From Ferrovibrio sp. (GTDB taxonomy: Bacteria; Pseudomonadota; Alphaproteobacteria; Ferrovibrionales; Ferrovibrionaceae): a DNA stretch of 43,568 bases. The notes beneath the pieces were generated by a model. It was not told the origin of the DNA. It saw nothing but the letters and a program-made list of their open reading frames with translations, and made no database searches. How positions within the stretch are numbered: position 1 is the first letter of the stretch; every line of letters starts with the position of its first letter. A program made the position numbers and the translations under genes. The stretch lies in NCBI RefSeq assembly GCF_025869515.1, contig NZ_JAOZVR010000045.1:26294-69861 (forward strand), in the 5' to 3' direction. Positions 23,724 to 32,468 of the stretch are shown piece after piece.

Positions 23724-25622
23724 ATGTCTGATTCCGTTGGCGCCGCCTTTGCCGGTGCCGTTCCGCCGTTGGCGGAAGCCCTGGCCGCGCGCGGCTATAC
23801 CACGCTCACGCCCGTGCAGACCGCCGTGCTGGCTCCCGAACATGCCGAGGCCGATCTTCTCGTCTCGGCGCAGACCGGCTCGGGCAAGACCGTGGCCTTC
23901 GGCCTCAACATCGCGCCCACGCTGCTGCAGGGCTCGGACGGTTTCGAACCGTTCCGGGCCGGCGGTTGGGCACCGCCGCTGGCGCTGATCATCGCGCCGA
24001 CGCGCGAACTGGCGCTGCAGGTCTGCCGCGAACTCGACTGGCTGTATGAAAAGACCGGTGCCCGCGTGGTCTCCTGCGTCGGCGGCATGGACATGCGCAG
24101 CGAGCGCCAGGCGCTGAATGCCGGCGCGCATATTGTCGTCGGAACCCCCGGTCGTCTGCGCGACCATATCGAACGTGGCGCGCTGGATATCGGCGCCTTG
24201 CGCGCCGTGGTGCTGGACGAGGCCGACGAGATGCTCGATCTCGGCTTCCGCGAAGACCTCGAATTCATTCTCGATGCCGCGCCGGCCGAACGCCGCACGC
24301 TGCTGTTCTCCGCCACCGTGGCCAAGCCGATCGCCCAGCTGGCCAAGCGGTTCCAGAAGGATGCCATGCGCATCTCGACGGCGGCCGAGGCCAAGCAGCA
24401 TGTCGATATCGAATACCGCGCGCTGACCGTGGCGCCGAACGAGCGCGAGAATGCCATCATCAACGTGCTGCGCTTCCATGACGCGAAAAGCGCCATGGTG
24501 TTCTGCGGCACCCGCATGGCGGTGACGCATCTGACCGCGCGACTCTCAAATCGCGGGTTCACTGTAGTCGCATTGTCGGGCGAGCTGAGCCAGAACGAGC
24601 GCACCCATGCGCTGCAGGCGATGCGCGACGGCCGCGCGCAGATCTGCGTCGCCACCGACGTGGCGGCGCGCGGCATCGACCTGCCGGGCCTGGAACTGGT
24701 GGTGCATGCCGATCTGCCGGTCAACGCCGAGGGGCTGCTGCATCGCTCGGGCCGTACCGGCCGCGCCGGCAACAAGGGTCTCTGCGTGCTGCTGGTGCCG
24801 CATAATCGCCGCCGCGGCCTGCAGCGCCTGCTGCAGGAGGCGCATATCGATGCCAAATGGGGCCAGCCGCCCTCGGTCGCGGAAATCCTCGCCGCCGACC
24901 GCAAGCGCATTCTCAGTGACGAAACCCTGCAGGGCGCGCTGAGCGAGGACGAACAGGCTTTCGCCGCCAAGCTGCTGGAAACCCACAGTCCCGAACAGGT
25001 GGCCGCGGCTTTCCTGCGCCTGCAGCAGAAGAACCGTCCGGCGCCGGAAGAGATGCTCGACGTGGCGGTGGAGAGCGAAGCTCCCGCCTATGGCCGCAAG
25101 ACTCCGCGCGACGGCTTCGCGTCAGACAGCAAGGGCGGCGTCTGGTTCAAGATCAGCGCCGGCCACAAGCAGAATGCCGAGCCGCGCTGGCTGCTGCCGC
25201 TGATCTGTCGCGTCGGCCATGTCACGCGCAAGGATGTCGGCTCGATCAAGATTTTCCACACCGAGAGCCAGTTCGAGATCACGGCCGCCGTGGCCGAGCG
25301 CTTCATCCAGACCATCGAACGCGAAGGCACCGGCGAGAAGCAGATCACCATCACCCGTGCCGACGGTCCGCCGCCGGAAACCGCCGCGCCGCCACGGGAG
25401 AAGAAGGCCTGGATCCCCGAGGCCGAATTCCGCAAGGGCGATTTCAAGAAGCGCGATTTCGGCAAGCCGGGCGACTTCAAGTCCGGCGGCGGCAAGCCGC
25501 CGTGGAAGAAGAAGGCGCGGGCCGAAGGCCAGGGCGGCGAAGGGGCGTTCCAGCCCGACCGCGCGCCTGCTACAAATGGCAGCAAGGCCGGCTGGTCGAA
25601 GCCGAAAAAGAAAACTTCCTGA
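23724..25622 (+). CDS. DEAD-box RNA helicase with DbpA-type RNA-binding domain
   Basis: ATP-dependent RNA helicase of 632 residues, probably acting in ribosome assembly or RNA decay. Q motif GYTTLTPVQ (about 24-32), Walker A AQTGSGKT (49-56), PTRELALQ, TPGRLRDH, DEAD (165-168), SAT (196-198), then a second RecA-like domain with VATDVAARGIDLPGLE and HRSGRTGRAGNKG. A DbpA RNA-binding-like domain follows (about 455-530, VWFKISAGHKQNAEPRWLLPLICRVGHVTRKDVGSIKI), then a Lys/Gly-rich basic tail. DbpA proteins use this domain to dock on 23S rRNA. The ATG at 23724 is chosen from the family start. The downstream TRIC-like gene follows after 40 bases. Confidence 0.95.
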   Translation: MSDSVGAAFAGAVPPLAEALAARGYTTLTPVQTAVLAPEHAEADLLVSAQTGSGKTVAFGLNIAPTLLQGSDGFEPFRAGGWAPPLALIIAPTRELALQVCRELDWLYEKTGARVVSCVGGMDMRSERQALNAGAHIVVGTPGRLRDHIERGALDIGALRAVVLDEADEMLDLGFREDLEFILDAAPAERRTLLFSATVAKPIAQLAKRFQKDAMRISTAAEAKQHVDIEYRALTVAPNERENAIINVLRFHDAKSAMVFCGTRMAVTHLTARLSNRGFTVVALSGELSQNERTHALQAMRDGRAQICVATDVAARGIDLPGLELVVHADLPVNAEGLLHRSGRTGRAGNKGLCVLLVPHNRRRGLQRLLQEAHIDAKWGQPPSVAEILAADRKRILSDETLQGALSEDEQAFAAKLLETHSPEQVAAAFLRLQQKNRPAPEEMLDVAVESEAPAYGRKTPRDGFASDSKGGVWFKISAGHKQNAEPRWLLPLICRVGHVTRKDVGSIKIFHTESQFEITAAVAERFIQTIEREGTGEKQITITRADGPPPETAAPPREKKAWIPEAEFRKGDFKKRDFGKPGDFKSGGGKPPWKKKARAEGQGGEGAFQPDRAPATNGSKAGWSKPKKKTS

Positions 25623-25662
25623 TCGGGCCGGCGGGCTGCGCCGGCCGCGAGGCCGGAACGCC

Positions 25663-26289
25663 ATGCTGCTCACGCTGTTCGATTTCGCCGGTACTTTCGT
25701 CTTCGCGCTGTCGGGCGCCACGGCCGGCGTGCGCCGGCGGCTCGACCTGTTCGGCGTGCTGGTGCTCGGCTTTGCTGCCGCGGCAGCAGGCGGCATCCTG
25801 CGCGATGTGCTGATCGGTGCGCTGCCGCCGGTGGCGATCCGCGACTGGGCCTATCCGGTGATTGCGGCGGCTGCAGCGCTGATCGTGTTTCTGCTGCCGG
25901 CGCAGATCGAGCGGCTGAAGCAGCCGGTGCAGCTGTTCGATGCCGCCGGTCTGGCGCTGTTTGCCGTGCTCGGCACGCAGAAGGCGCTGATCTACGACCT
26001 GAATCCCCTGGCGGCCGTCATGCTCGGCGTGCTGAGCGGCATCGGCGGCGGCATGGCGCGCGACATCATGCTGGCCGAGATTCCCACCGTGCTGCGTGCC
26101 GAGGTCTATGCCGTGGCGGCCCTGGCCGGCGCTGCCGTGGTGGTGGCCGGCGAGGCGGCCGGCCTGCCGCCGCACTGGGGCATGATCGCCGGCGGGCTGC
26201 TGTGTTTCGCGGTGCGCGTGCTGGCGATCCGCCGCAACTGGCAGATCGCCATCGCCCGCCCGCCGGAGGCCGGTGGCCCCGGAGCCTGA
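25663..26289 (+). CDS. TRIC/UPF0126 family cation channel (YicG-like)
   Basis: Integral inner-membrane protein of 208 residues with seven predicted helices formed by two related triple-helix repeats plus one. The repeated signatures are FALSGATAGVRRRLDLFGVLVLGFAAAAAGGILRDVLIG and the later GVLSGIGGGMARDIML, each with the conserved Gly-Gly-x-x-Arg-Asp motif that lines the pore of prokaryotic TRIC channels. It likely conducts monovalent cations; direction and physiology are unknown. The ATG at 25663 is the first with family sequence. It is convergent with the chemoreceptor gene, with only 7 bases between the stops. Confidence 0.93.
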   Translation: MLLTLFDFAGTFVFALSGATAGVRRRLDLFGVLVLGFAAAAAGGILRDVLIGALPPVAIRDWAYPVIAAAAALIVFLLPAQIERLKQPVQLFDAAGLALFAVLGTQKALIYDLNPLAAVMLGVLSGIGGGMARDIMLAEIPTVLRAEVYAVAALAGAAVVVAGEAAGLPPHWGMIAGGLLCFAVRVLAIRRNWQIAIARPPEAGGPGA

Positions 26290-26296
26290 CGTCGCC

Positions 26297-28171
26297 TCAG
26301 AATTCCTCCCAGTTTCCGTCGCTGCTGTTGGCGGCGGCGAATTTCTGCGGCGCGGCCGGCGCGCTGTCGGGCAGGTGACTTGGGCGACCGGTGCCGCCGG
26401 AGGCAGGCCTGGGCGCCACGGCCAGCGCCGCGCGCGGCTTCGGTGCCGCTGCTGCCGCGGCCTGCTGCCGTGCCGCCGGGACCGTTGCGGGGGCAGCAGC
26501 GTCGCCGGTGCGATAGCGCTGCACCAGTGCGGCCAGTTCCTGCGCCTGGTTGGACAGCGCCTGCGCCGAGGCGCTGGTTTCTTCGACCAGGGCGCCGTTG
26601 CGCTGGGTCATCTCGTCCATGCTGGCGACGGCGGTGTTGATCTGCTCCAGGCCGGTGGCCTGCTCGCGGCTGGCCGCGGCGATCTCGGCGACGATATCCG
26701 ACACCTTCTTGATGGCGCCGACGATCTCGGTGAGCGACTGGCCGGCCTGGTTGACCAGCGCGGCGCCGGTCTTGACCTGACTGTTCGAGGTCTGGATCAG
26801 CGCCTTGATGTCCTTCGAGGCATTGGCCGAACGCTGCGCCAGGGCGCGCACCTCCTGGGCGACGACGGCAAAGCCCTTGCCGGCCTCGCCCGCTCTTGCG
26901 GCCTCGACCGAGGCATTGAGCGCCAGCAGGTTGGTCTGGAAGGCGATCTCGTCGATCAGGCCGATGATGTCGGCGATCTTCTGGGCGCTGTCCTCGATCT
27001 GCGTCACCGCGGTGACCGCATTGTTCACCACGCTGCCGCCCTTTTCGGCGGTGTCGCGGGCCGCGACGGCCAGCTGGTTGGCGGCCTGCGCGTTATCCGC
27101 ATTCAGTTTCACGGTCGAGGTCACCTCATGCATCGAGGCGGCGGTTTCCTCGATGGAGGCGGCCTGCGATTCCGTGCGCTGCGCCAGATCCTGGCTGCCG
27201 GTGGAGATTTCCGCCGACGCCGCCGCAATGGTGTCGGAGGCCGTGCGGATATTGAGGATGATGCCGCTCATGGCGCCGACCAGATCGTTGACGCCGGCGC
27301 AGAGACTGCGGATTTCGCCGCTCTTGCCGTCGAGATCGATACGTTGCGTCAGGTCGTTGGTTTTGGTGGCATCCACCACCTGCTGCACCTGCTGCACGGC
27401 CAGCTGCATCATCTGCGCGGCTTTGGTCTGGGCGGTGACATCGGTGGCGTATTTCACCACCTTGAACGGCCGCCCGCTGGCATCCATGATCGGATTGTAG
27501 CTGGCCTGGATCCAGACCTCGCGGCCGCCCTTGCCGATGCGCTTATACTGGTTGGCATCGTATTCGCCGCGGCCGAGCTTGGCCCAGAAGGCCTTGTAGG
27601 CCGCGCTGTCGCGATCGGCCGGCGCGACGAACAAGCTGTGATGCTTGCCCTTCACCTCGTCCAGGCTGTAGCCGAGCGCATTGAGGAAATTCGCATTGGC
27701 GGTGAGGATGGTGCCGTCCAGGGTGAATTCGATCACCGCCTGCGACTTGCCGATCGCGGCGAGCTGGCCTTCGTAATCGGCCATCAGCAGTTTCTGCGCG
27801 GTGATATCGGTGGCGAATTTCACGACCTTGTAGGGCCTGCCGCGCTTGTCCAGGATCGGATTGTAGCTGGCCTGAATCCAGACCTCGCGGCCGCCCTTGC
27901 CGATGCGCAGATATTGCGCGGCCTCGTATTCGCCGCGGCCGAGCTTAGCCCAGAAGGCTTTGTAGTCGGCGCTGGCGCGATAGGCCGGCGTGACGAACAT
28001 GCTGTGATGCTGGCCCTGGATTTCGGCCAGCGTGTAGCCCATGGCGTTCAGGAAATTCTCGTTGGCGGTGAGAATTTTGCCATCGAGCGTGAATTCGATG
28101 ATGGCCTGGGCCCGGTTGATCGCAGTGAATTGCGCCTTCAGGTCGTTCGACCCGGTTGAAAACTGAAACAT
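26297..28171 (-). CDS. Soluble methyl-accepting chemotaxis protein with two PAS domains
   Basis: Chemoreceptor of 624 residues without membrane helices. Two PAS domains (about 10-130 and 132-252) are so alike that the DNA repeats with a 366-base (122-codon) offset, a recent duplication. The signalling domain (about 300-560) includes the hairpin tip [42 protein letters not shown] that binds CheA/CheW, flanked by methylation helices. A Pro/Ala linker leads to the last residues NWEEF, close to the NWETF tether that docks CheR/CheB in enterobacterial receptors. The PAS-PAS-MCP layout resembles BdlA and Aer-like redox receptors. The start at 28171 follows AAAGGAT. No che operon is nearby. Confidence 0.95.
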   Translation of the reverse strand: MFQFSTGSNDLKAQFTAINRAQAIIEFTLDGKILTANENFLNAMGYTLAEIQGQHHSMFVTPAYRASADYKAFWAKLGRGEYEAAQYLRIGKGGREVWIQASYNPILDKRGRPYKVVKFATDITAQKLLMADYEGQLAAIGKSQAVIEFTLDGTILTANANFLNALGYSLDEVKGKHHSLFVAPADRDSAAYKAFWAKLGRGEYDANQYKRIGKGGREVWIQASYNPIMDASGRPFKVVKYATDVTAQTKAAQMMQLAVQQVQQVVDATKTNDLTQRIDLDGKSGEIRSLCAGVNDLVGAMSGIILNIRTASDTIAAASAEISTGSQDLAQRTESQAASIEETAASMHEVTSTVKLNADNAQAANQLAVAARDTAEKGGSVVNNAVTAVTQIEDSAQKIADIIGLIDEIAFQTNLLALNASVEAARAGEAGKGFAVVAQEVRALAQRSANASKDIKALIQTSNSQVKTGAALVNQAGQSLTEIVGAIKKVSDIVAEIAAASREQATGLEQINTAVASMDEMTQRNGALVEETSASAQALSNQAQELAALVQRYRTGDAAAPATVPAARQQAAAAAAPKPRAALAVAPRPASGGTGRPSHLPDSAPAAPQKFAAANSSDGNWEEF

Positions 28172-28355
28172 CAACGCATCCTTTTTTTCTGCAGTGCCAC
28201 CAGCGCCATTGCCGGTGTTTCGTTTCTGGGACGTTGATTCTGACAATCAGCGTGTGCAGATTATTCGCAGAAAAAGCCGGAGCGGATTAGGTATTAATTG
28301 CGGCGGGGAGCATTTTTTACTCCAAGTACATGCTACTTGTTCGAATAGAATGAAT

Positions 28356-28372
28356 GAATACTTGAAGTATTC
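28356..28372. promoter_or_regulatory. 17-base palindrome upstream of the chemoreceptor gene
   Basis: GAATACTTGAAGTATTC has perfect 8-base arms around one central base, within AT-rich sequence about 185 bases upstream of the chemoreceptor start. It looks like a dimeric repressor or activator site; the protein that binds is unknown. Confidence 0.4.
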
Positions 28373-28461
28373 AATAACAATTACTTTTGGTTGCAAAACT
28401 CAAGTGGTGCAGGCGAAACGGCTGACGCATGGTCCTGCTTTGTTATCCAGCGTCGGGACGG

Positions 28462-28529
28462 GACTCGGTATGGCCCGAGACTCGGTATGGCCCGAGACTC
28501 GGTATGGCCCGAGACTCGGTATGGCCAAG
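28462..28529. repeat. Four tandem copies of a 17-base unit that can form hairpins
   Basis: Unit GACTCGGTATGGCCCGA at 28462-28478, 28479-28495 and 28496-28512, with a fourth copy at 28513-28529 that differs at the last three bases. Each full unit plus the next two bases contains CTCGG-N6-CCGAG, so the array can fold as serial hairpins. It ends 11 bases from the LacI-type gene stop and may act as its transcript end. Confidence 0.9.
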
Positions 28530-28540
28530 ACTGGGGTGCG

Positions 28541-29575
28541 TCAGGCGCTGGCGCGTTCGGCGATGCTGAAGCCGATATCGACGATCTTCTTGCGCGGCGC
28601 CTGTCCGGTGGCGCGCGCCACCAGCATTTCAGCCGCCAGCCGGCCGATGGCGGCGCCGTCGATGCGCACCGATGTCAGCGGCGGGTCGGCATCCTTGCCA
28701 TAGCTCTGGTCGCCATAGCCGATCACCCTGAGCTGCTGCGGCACCGCGATGTCGCGCGCCTTCGCCTCGATCAGTGCGCCGAGCGCCAGGTTGTCCGAGC
28801 CGCAGAAGACCCCATCGATGCCGGGATGCTTTGCCAGCAGCGCGGCGAGACCGCTGCGACCGTCGCCCATCGGCGTCGGGGCCGGCGCCTCGATCACCGG
28901 CACGCTGTATTTCTTCGCGGCATAGACGGCGCTGAAGGCTTCGGCGCGCAGGCGGGCGCGACGGTCGTCGGGCGAGATGATGGCCGGGCGCCGGCAGCCG
29001 CGTTTCCACAGATACTCTGCCGCCGCCCTGCCGATGGCGGGGTGCGAAAACCCGACCAGCATGTCGATCGGTTTCGGCGTCAGATCCCAGGTCTCGACCA
29101 CCGGGATGCGGGCCGCGCGCAGTTTTTGCCTGGCCTGCGCCGAATGCACGATGCCGGTGAGGATGATGCCGTCGGGCCGGCGGCCGATCACGGCTTCCAG
29201 CAGCGCATCCTCGCGTGCATCGTCATAGCCGGCCTGGCCAATCAGCAGCTGATAACCATGCTGCTGCAGGTGTTCGGCGACATTCTGCATGGTGGCGGTG
29301 AACATGGCGCCGCTGATGCTGGGCACCAGGGCGACGACCAGTTTCGAGCGGTTGGACGACAGCGAACCGGCCAGCAGGTTGGGCGTATAGCCGCTGCGCC
29401 GGATCGCCGCGCGGACCTTTTCCAGCGTGGCGGGGGAGAGCTGACCAGGGTTGTTCAGCGCCCGGGAAACCGTGATTTTCGTGACGCCGACCTCGGCCGC
29501 GATATCGGCAAGCGTGGGCGTCTTCGCAGGTGCGGAACGGCGCTCGGCCGGCTGCTTGCTGGGCTTCTTCACCAT
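28541..29575 (-). CDS. LacI-family transcriptional regulator (GntR-like sugar-acid type)
   Basis: Repressor of 344 residues. After a basic N-terminal tail the LacI helix-turn-helix is clear (TLADIAAEVGVTKITVSRALNNPGQLSP, about 22-48, then VRAAIRRSGYTPN as the hinge region), followed by a periplasmic-binding-like effector core ending near FSIAERASA. The best-matching branch is GntR/IdnR-like regulators of gluconate and related acids. The ATG at 29575 is chosen because upstream in-frame sequence overlaps the operator. It is divergent from a UxaA-type dehydratase, which it probably represses until the sugar acid or a derivative is present. Confidence 0.93.
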   Translation of the reverse strand: MVKKPSKQPAERRSAPAKTPTLADIAAEVGVTKITVSRALNNPGQLSPATLEKVRAAIRRSGYTPNLLAGSLSSNRSKLVVALVPSISGAMFTATMQNVAEHLQQHGYQLLIGQAGYDDAREDALLEAVIGRRPDGIILTGIVHSAQARQKLRAARIPVVETWDLTPKPIDMLVGFSHPAIGRAAAEYLWKRGCRRPAIISPDDRRARLRAEAFSAVYAAKKYSVPVIEAPAPTPMGDGRSGLAALLAKHPGIDGVFCGSDNLALGALIEAKARDIAVPQQLRVIGYGDQSYGKDADPPLTSVRIDGAAIGRLAAEMLVARATGQAPRKKIVDIGFSIAERASA

Positions 29576-29619
29576 TCCACTATAGCCAGCCGATGGTTTC
29601 CGGGGTAGGCTCGGCGCCG

Positions 29620-29641
29620 AAAATGTTACCGGTAACATTTT
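29620..29641. promoter_or_regulatory. Operator for the LacI-type regulator
   Basis: A perfect 22-base palindrome: AAAATGTTACC followed directly by its reverse complement GGTAACATTTT. The core ATGTTACCGGTAACAT closely matches GntR-type operators known in enterobacteria, with the central CG step typical of LacI-family sites. It sits between the divergent regulator and dehydratase genes, 45 bases from each start. Confidence 0.85.
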
Positions 29642-29685
29642 CCCGGCCAGCAGCCGGCGCTCCAGTTTCCGAATGAGTCCGTCCC

Positions 29686-31251
29686 ATGTCCATGATCGAC
29701 CTGCATGCCAAACGCCTGATCGGCCCCGTGATCCGCCTGCATCCGGACGACAACACCGTGGTCGCCCGCATCGATGTGGTGCCGGGCATGCCGGTGGAGG
29801 GCGACAACCACAATCCGGGCTTCCTGATCCGCGACAAGGTGCTGGCCGGCTACAAGATCGCCGCGCGCGATCTCAAGAAAGGCGAGCCGATCCTGAAATA
29901 CAACGTCACCGTCGGTTTCGCCGCTGATGACATTCGCGCCGGCACCATGCTGCATGGCCACAATACCGAATTCCGCGAATTCGACCGCGACTATGCCTAC
30001 GGCCAGGGTTACAGGCCGGTCGAGATGATCCCCGAAGCCGGGCGCGCCACCTTCCAGGGCATCGTGCGCCCGGACGGCCGCGTCGGCACGCGCAATTTCA
30101 TCGGCATCGTCTCGACCGTGAACTGCTCGGCCACCGTGGTGCATGCGGTGGCACGGCATTTCACCGAGGAACGCCTGGCGGATTATCCCAATGTGGATGG
30201 CGTGGTGGCCTTCAGCCATGCGCTGGGCTGCGGCATGGAGATGACGGGCGAGGCGATGGCGCTGCTGCGCCGCACGCTGGGCGGCTATATCCGCCATGCC
30301 AACCTCGCCGCCGTCGTGGTGATCGGGCTGGGCTGCGAGCGCAACCAGCTGGGCGGCATGATGGAGGAGCAGGGGCTGGAGCGCAGCGCCAATCTCGTCA
30401 CCTTCGTGATGCAGGAGACCGGCGGCACGCGCAAGACCATCGAGGCCGGCGTCGAGGCGGTGAAGAAGATCCTGCCATCGGCCAATGATGTGACGCGGAC
30501 GACCGTGCCGGCCAGCCATATCACGGTGGGCCTGCAATGCGGCGGGTCGGACGGCTTTTCGTCTATCACCGCCAATCCGGCGCTGGGCGCGGCGATGGAT
30601 ATTCTGGTGCGTCATGGCGGCACCGCGATCCTGTCCGAGACGCCGGAACTCTATGGCGTGGAACACACGCTGACGCGGCGTGCGGTGACGCAAGCGGTGG
30701 GCGAGAAGCTGATCGAGCGTATCCGCTGGTGGAAGGATGTCTATGCCGTGGGCCGTGACGTGCAGATCAACGGCGTGGTCAGCCCGGGGAATCAAGCGGG
30801 CGGCCTTGCCAATATCTTCGAGAAGTCGCTCGGCTCGTCGATGAAAGGCGGCACTGGACCGCTGATGGATGTCTACAAATATGCCGAGCCGGTGAAGACC
30901 AAGGGCCTCGTCATCATGGACACGCCCGGTTACGACCCGTGCTCGGCCACCGGCCAGATTGCCGGCGGCGCCAATATCATCGCCTTCACCACCGGCCGCG
31001 GTTCGGCCTTCGGCGCCAAGCCGGTGCCGTCGCTGAAACTCGCCACCAATTCGCCGATGTATCGCCGCCTGGAAGAGGACATGGATATCAACTGCGGCCA
31101 GATCCTCGACGGCACCAGGTCGATGCAGGAAATGGGGCAGGAGATTTTCGAGCATATCCTGCGCACGGCATCCGGCGAGAAGAGCAAGAGCGAGTTGCTC
31201 GGCGTCGGCGACCATGAATTCGTCCCCTGGCAGATCGGCATCGTGGGGTGA
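29686..31251 (+). CDS. Altronate/galactarate dehydratase family protein (UxaA-like, full length)
   Basis: Cytoplasmic dehydratase of 521 residues that removes water from an aldonic or aldaric acid to give a 2-keto-3-deoxy acid. The N-terminal SAF-type domain (about 1-95) is joined to the large UxaA C-terminal domain, as in altronate dehydratase and galactarate dehydratase. Conserved blocks: GRVGTRNFIGIVSTVNCS, HALGCGMEM, GLGCERNQ, GLQCGGSDGFS and DTPGYDPCSATGQIAGGANIIAFTTGRGS, with cysteines that in the family bind iron. The two ATGs at 29686 and 29692 are both possible. It is followed after 44 bases by a Bug-type receptor. The exact sugar acid is not determined. Confidence 0.93.
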   Translation: MSMIDLHAKRLIGPVIRLHPDDNTVVARIDVVPGMPVEGDNHNPGFLIRDKVLAGYKIAARDLKKGEPILKYNVTVGFAADDIRAGTMLHGHNTEFREFDRDYAYGQGYRPVEMIPEAGRATFQGIVRPDGRVGTRNFIGIVSTVNCSATVVHAVARHFTEERLADYPNVDGVVAFSHALGCGMEMTGEAMALLRRTLGGYIRHANLAAVVVIGLGCERNQLGGMMEEQGLERSANLVTFVMQETGGTRKTIEAGVEAVKKILPSANDVTRTTVPASHITVGLQCGGSDGFSSITANPALGAAMDILVRHGGTAILSETPELYGVEHTLTRRAVTQAVGEKLIERIRWWKDVYAVGRDVQINGVVSPGNQAGGLANIFEKSLGSSMKGGTGPLMDVYKYAEPVKTKGLVIMDTPGYDPCSATGQIAGGANIIAFTTGRGSAFGAKPVPSLKLATNSPMYRRLEEDMDINCGQILDGTRSMQEMGQEIFEHILRTASGEKSKSELLGVGDHEFVPWQIGIVG

Positions 31252-31295
31252 CGGGTAGCAGCCACTAAAAGGCAAAAAAACCGGAGGAAACGACA

Positions 31296-32294
31296 ATGAA
31301 GAAAAGCATCAAGGGACCCGACAGGCGTCGGGTCCTGACGGGAACGCTTGCGTCGATCGCCGCCCTGTCATTCGCCAGACCGTCGCTCGCGCAGGCTTAT
31401 CCGTCGCGGCCGATCCGTTTCATCTGCCCCTGGCCGGCGGGCGGCACTGCCGATACCACCATGCGGGCGCTCTGCCGCGTGGCGGCGGCGGAGCTGGGCC
31501 AGCCGATAACACTGGAGAACCGCGCCGGCGCGGCCGGCATGATCGGCGCGGCGGCCATCGCCACGGCACAGCCCGACGGTTACACCATCGGGCAGATTCC
31601 GCTCAGCGTGACGCGCTTCTCGCAGCTTGGCAGCTTCGCGCATGATCCACGCAGCGACTTCACCTTCATCGCACGGACGGCGGGCCAGACCTTCGGCATT
31701 GCCGTGCGGGCGGACTCGCCGTTCAGAGCAATCCAGGATCTCGTGGCGGCGGCGAAAGCCAAACCCGATACCATTACCTATGCCACGTCGGGTATCGCCG
31801 GGCAGACCCATATCGGCATGGAAGAGTTTTCCCATGCCGCGAAAATCCAGCTGAGCCATGTGCCGTTCAAGGGCGGCGCCGATGCGCTGCAGTCCGTGCT
31901 GGGCGGCCATGTGCAGGTGCTGGCCGATTCCAGTTCCTGGGCACCGCTGGTGCGCGATGGCCGCTTCCGCCTGCTGGCGACCTGGAGCGAGCAGCGTCTG
32001 GCCGGCTTCCCCGACGTGCCGACCCTGAAGGAGAGCGGCTACAGGGTGGTGATGCAGGCGCCGAATGGCGTTGGTGCACCCAAAGGCCTCGATCCGGCGG
32101 TGACGGCCAGGCTGCGCGCGGCGTTCCGCAAGGCGGCCCTGAGTGCCGAGCATACAGATACCTGCAACCGCCTCGACATGGTGGTGATGTATCTCGATGG
32201 CGACGATTACCGCAAATTCGTCGCGCAGAACTACGAGGAAGAGAAGGCGATCATCGAACGCCTGAAGCTGAAAGAGCTGATCGGCAGGAGCTGA
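31296..32294 (+). CDS. Bug/TctC-family substrate-binding protein of the sugar-acid operon
   Basis: Periplasmic receptor of 332 residues. The N-terminus has a twin-arginine-like start (DRRRVLTG, then a hydrophobic run, cleavage near SLAQA). The Bug core follows: YPSRPIRFICPWPAGGTADTTMR, NRAGAAGMIGAAAIATAQPDGYTIG and VPFKGGADALQSVLGGHVQVLAD. A strong GGAGG ribosome site precedes the ATG. Placed directly after the dehydratase, it is likely to bind the same sugar acid or a related carboxylate. No TctA/TctB genes follow, so the membrane part must lie elsewhere. Confidence 0.93.
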   Translation: MKKSIKGPDRRRVLTGTLASIAALSFARPSLAQAYPSRPIRFICPWPAGGTADTTMRALCRVAAAELGQPITLENRAGAAGMIGAAAIATAQPDGYTIGQIPLSVTRFSQLGSFAHDPRSDFTFIARTAGQTFGIAVRADSPFRAIQDLVAAAKAKPDTITYATSGIAGQTHIGMEEFSHAAKIQLSHVPFKGGADALQSVLGGHVQVLADSSSWAPLVRDGRFRLLATWSEQRLAGFPDVPTLKESGYRVVMQAPNGVGAPKGLDPAVTARLRAAFRKAALSAEHTDTCNRLDMVVMYLDGDDYRKFVAQNYEEEKAIIERLKLKELIGRS

Positions 32295-32302
32295 GGCGGC
32301 CT

Positions 32303-32333
32303 GACCCGGCACGGATGATATCCGCGCCGGGTC
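32303..32333 (+). terminator. Strong hairpin at the end of the sugar-acid operon
   Basis: GACCCGGC (32303-32310) pairs with GCCGGGTC (32326-32333), and inside it CGGAT pairs with ATCCG around a 3-base loop, with one mismatch between. No U-run follows, so it may end transcription with Rho or protect the 3' end. Confidence 0.5.
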
Positions 32334-32468
32334 GGCCTGCATCCCCGGGCGAGGGATAAATTCAACTTTTGGATGCGGCATGGGCCGATCCGACAGGGCG
32401 CGCCGGGCTGCGCAGATTATTGTTTTTCAACTGCCGCAGGCGGTACGGCTGATCCTAGTATCGGGGGT

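Larger units (their letters stand above)
28172..28540. other. Intergenic region of 369 bases with palindrome and tandem repeats
   Basis: Lies upstream of the chemoreceptor (minus) and downstream of the LacI-type gene (minus). It must contain the chemoreceptor promoter. Sequence from about 28250 to 28400 is AT-rich with a 17-base palindrome; 28462-28529 is a 17-base tandem repeat array. No convincing gene is seen. Confidence 0.5.

Noticed and set aside
26273..28159. A very long open frame on the plus strand opposite the chemoreceptor gene.
   Set aside because: Its codons mirror the high-GC coding pattern of the receptor, the translation is Gly/Leu/Arg/His-rich without domains, and the minus strand encodes a full PAS-PAS-MCP protein.
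28462..28529. Tandem repeats considered as a CRISPR array.
   Set aside because: The units are contiguous with no spacers, only 17 bases long, and no cas gene is present.
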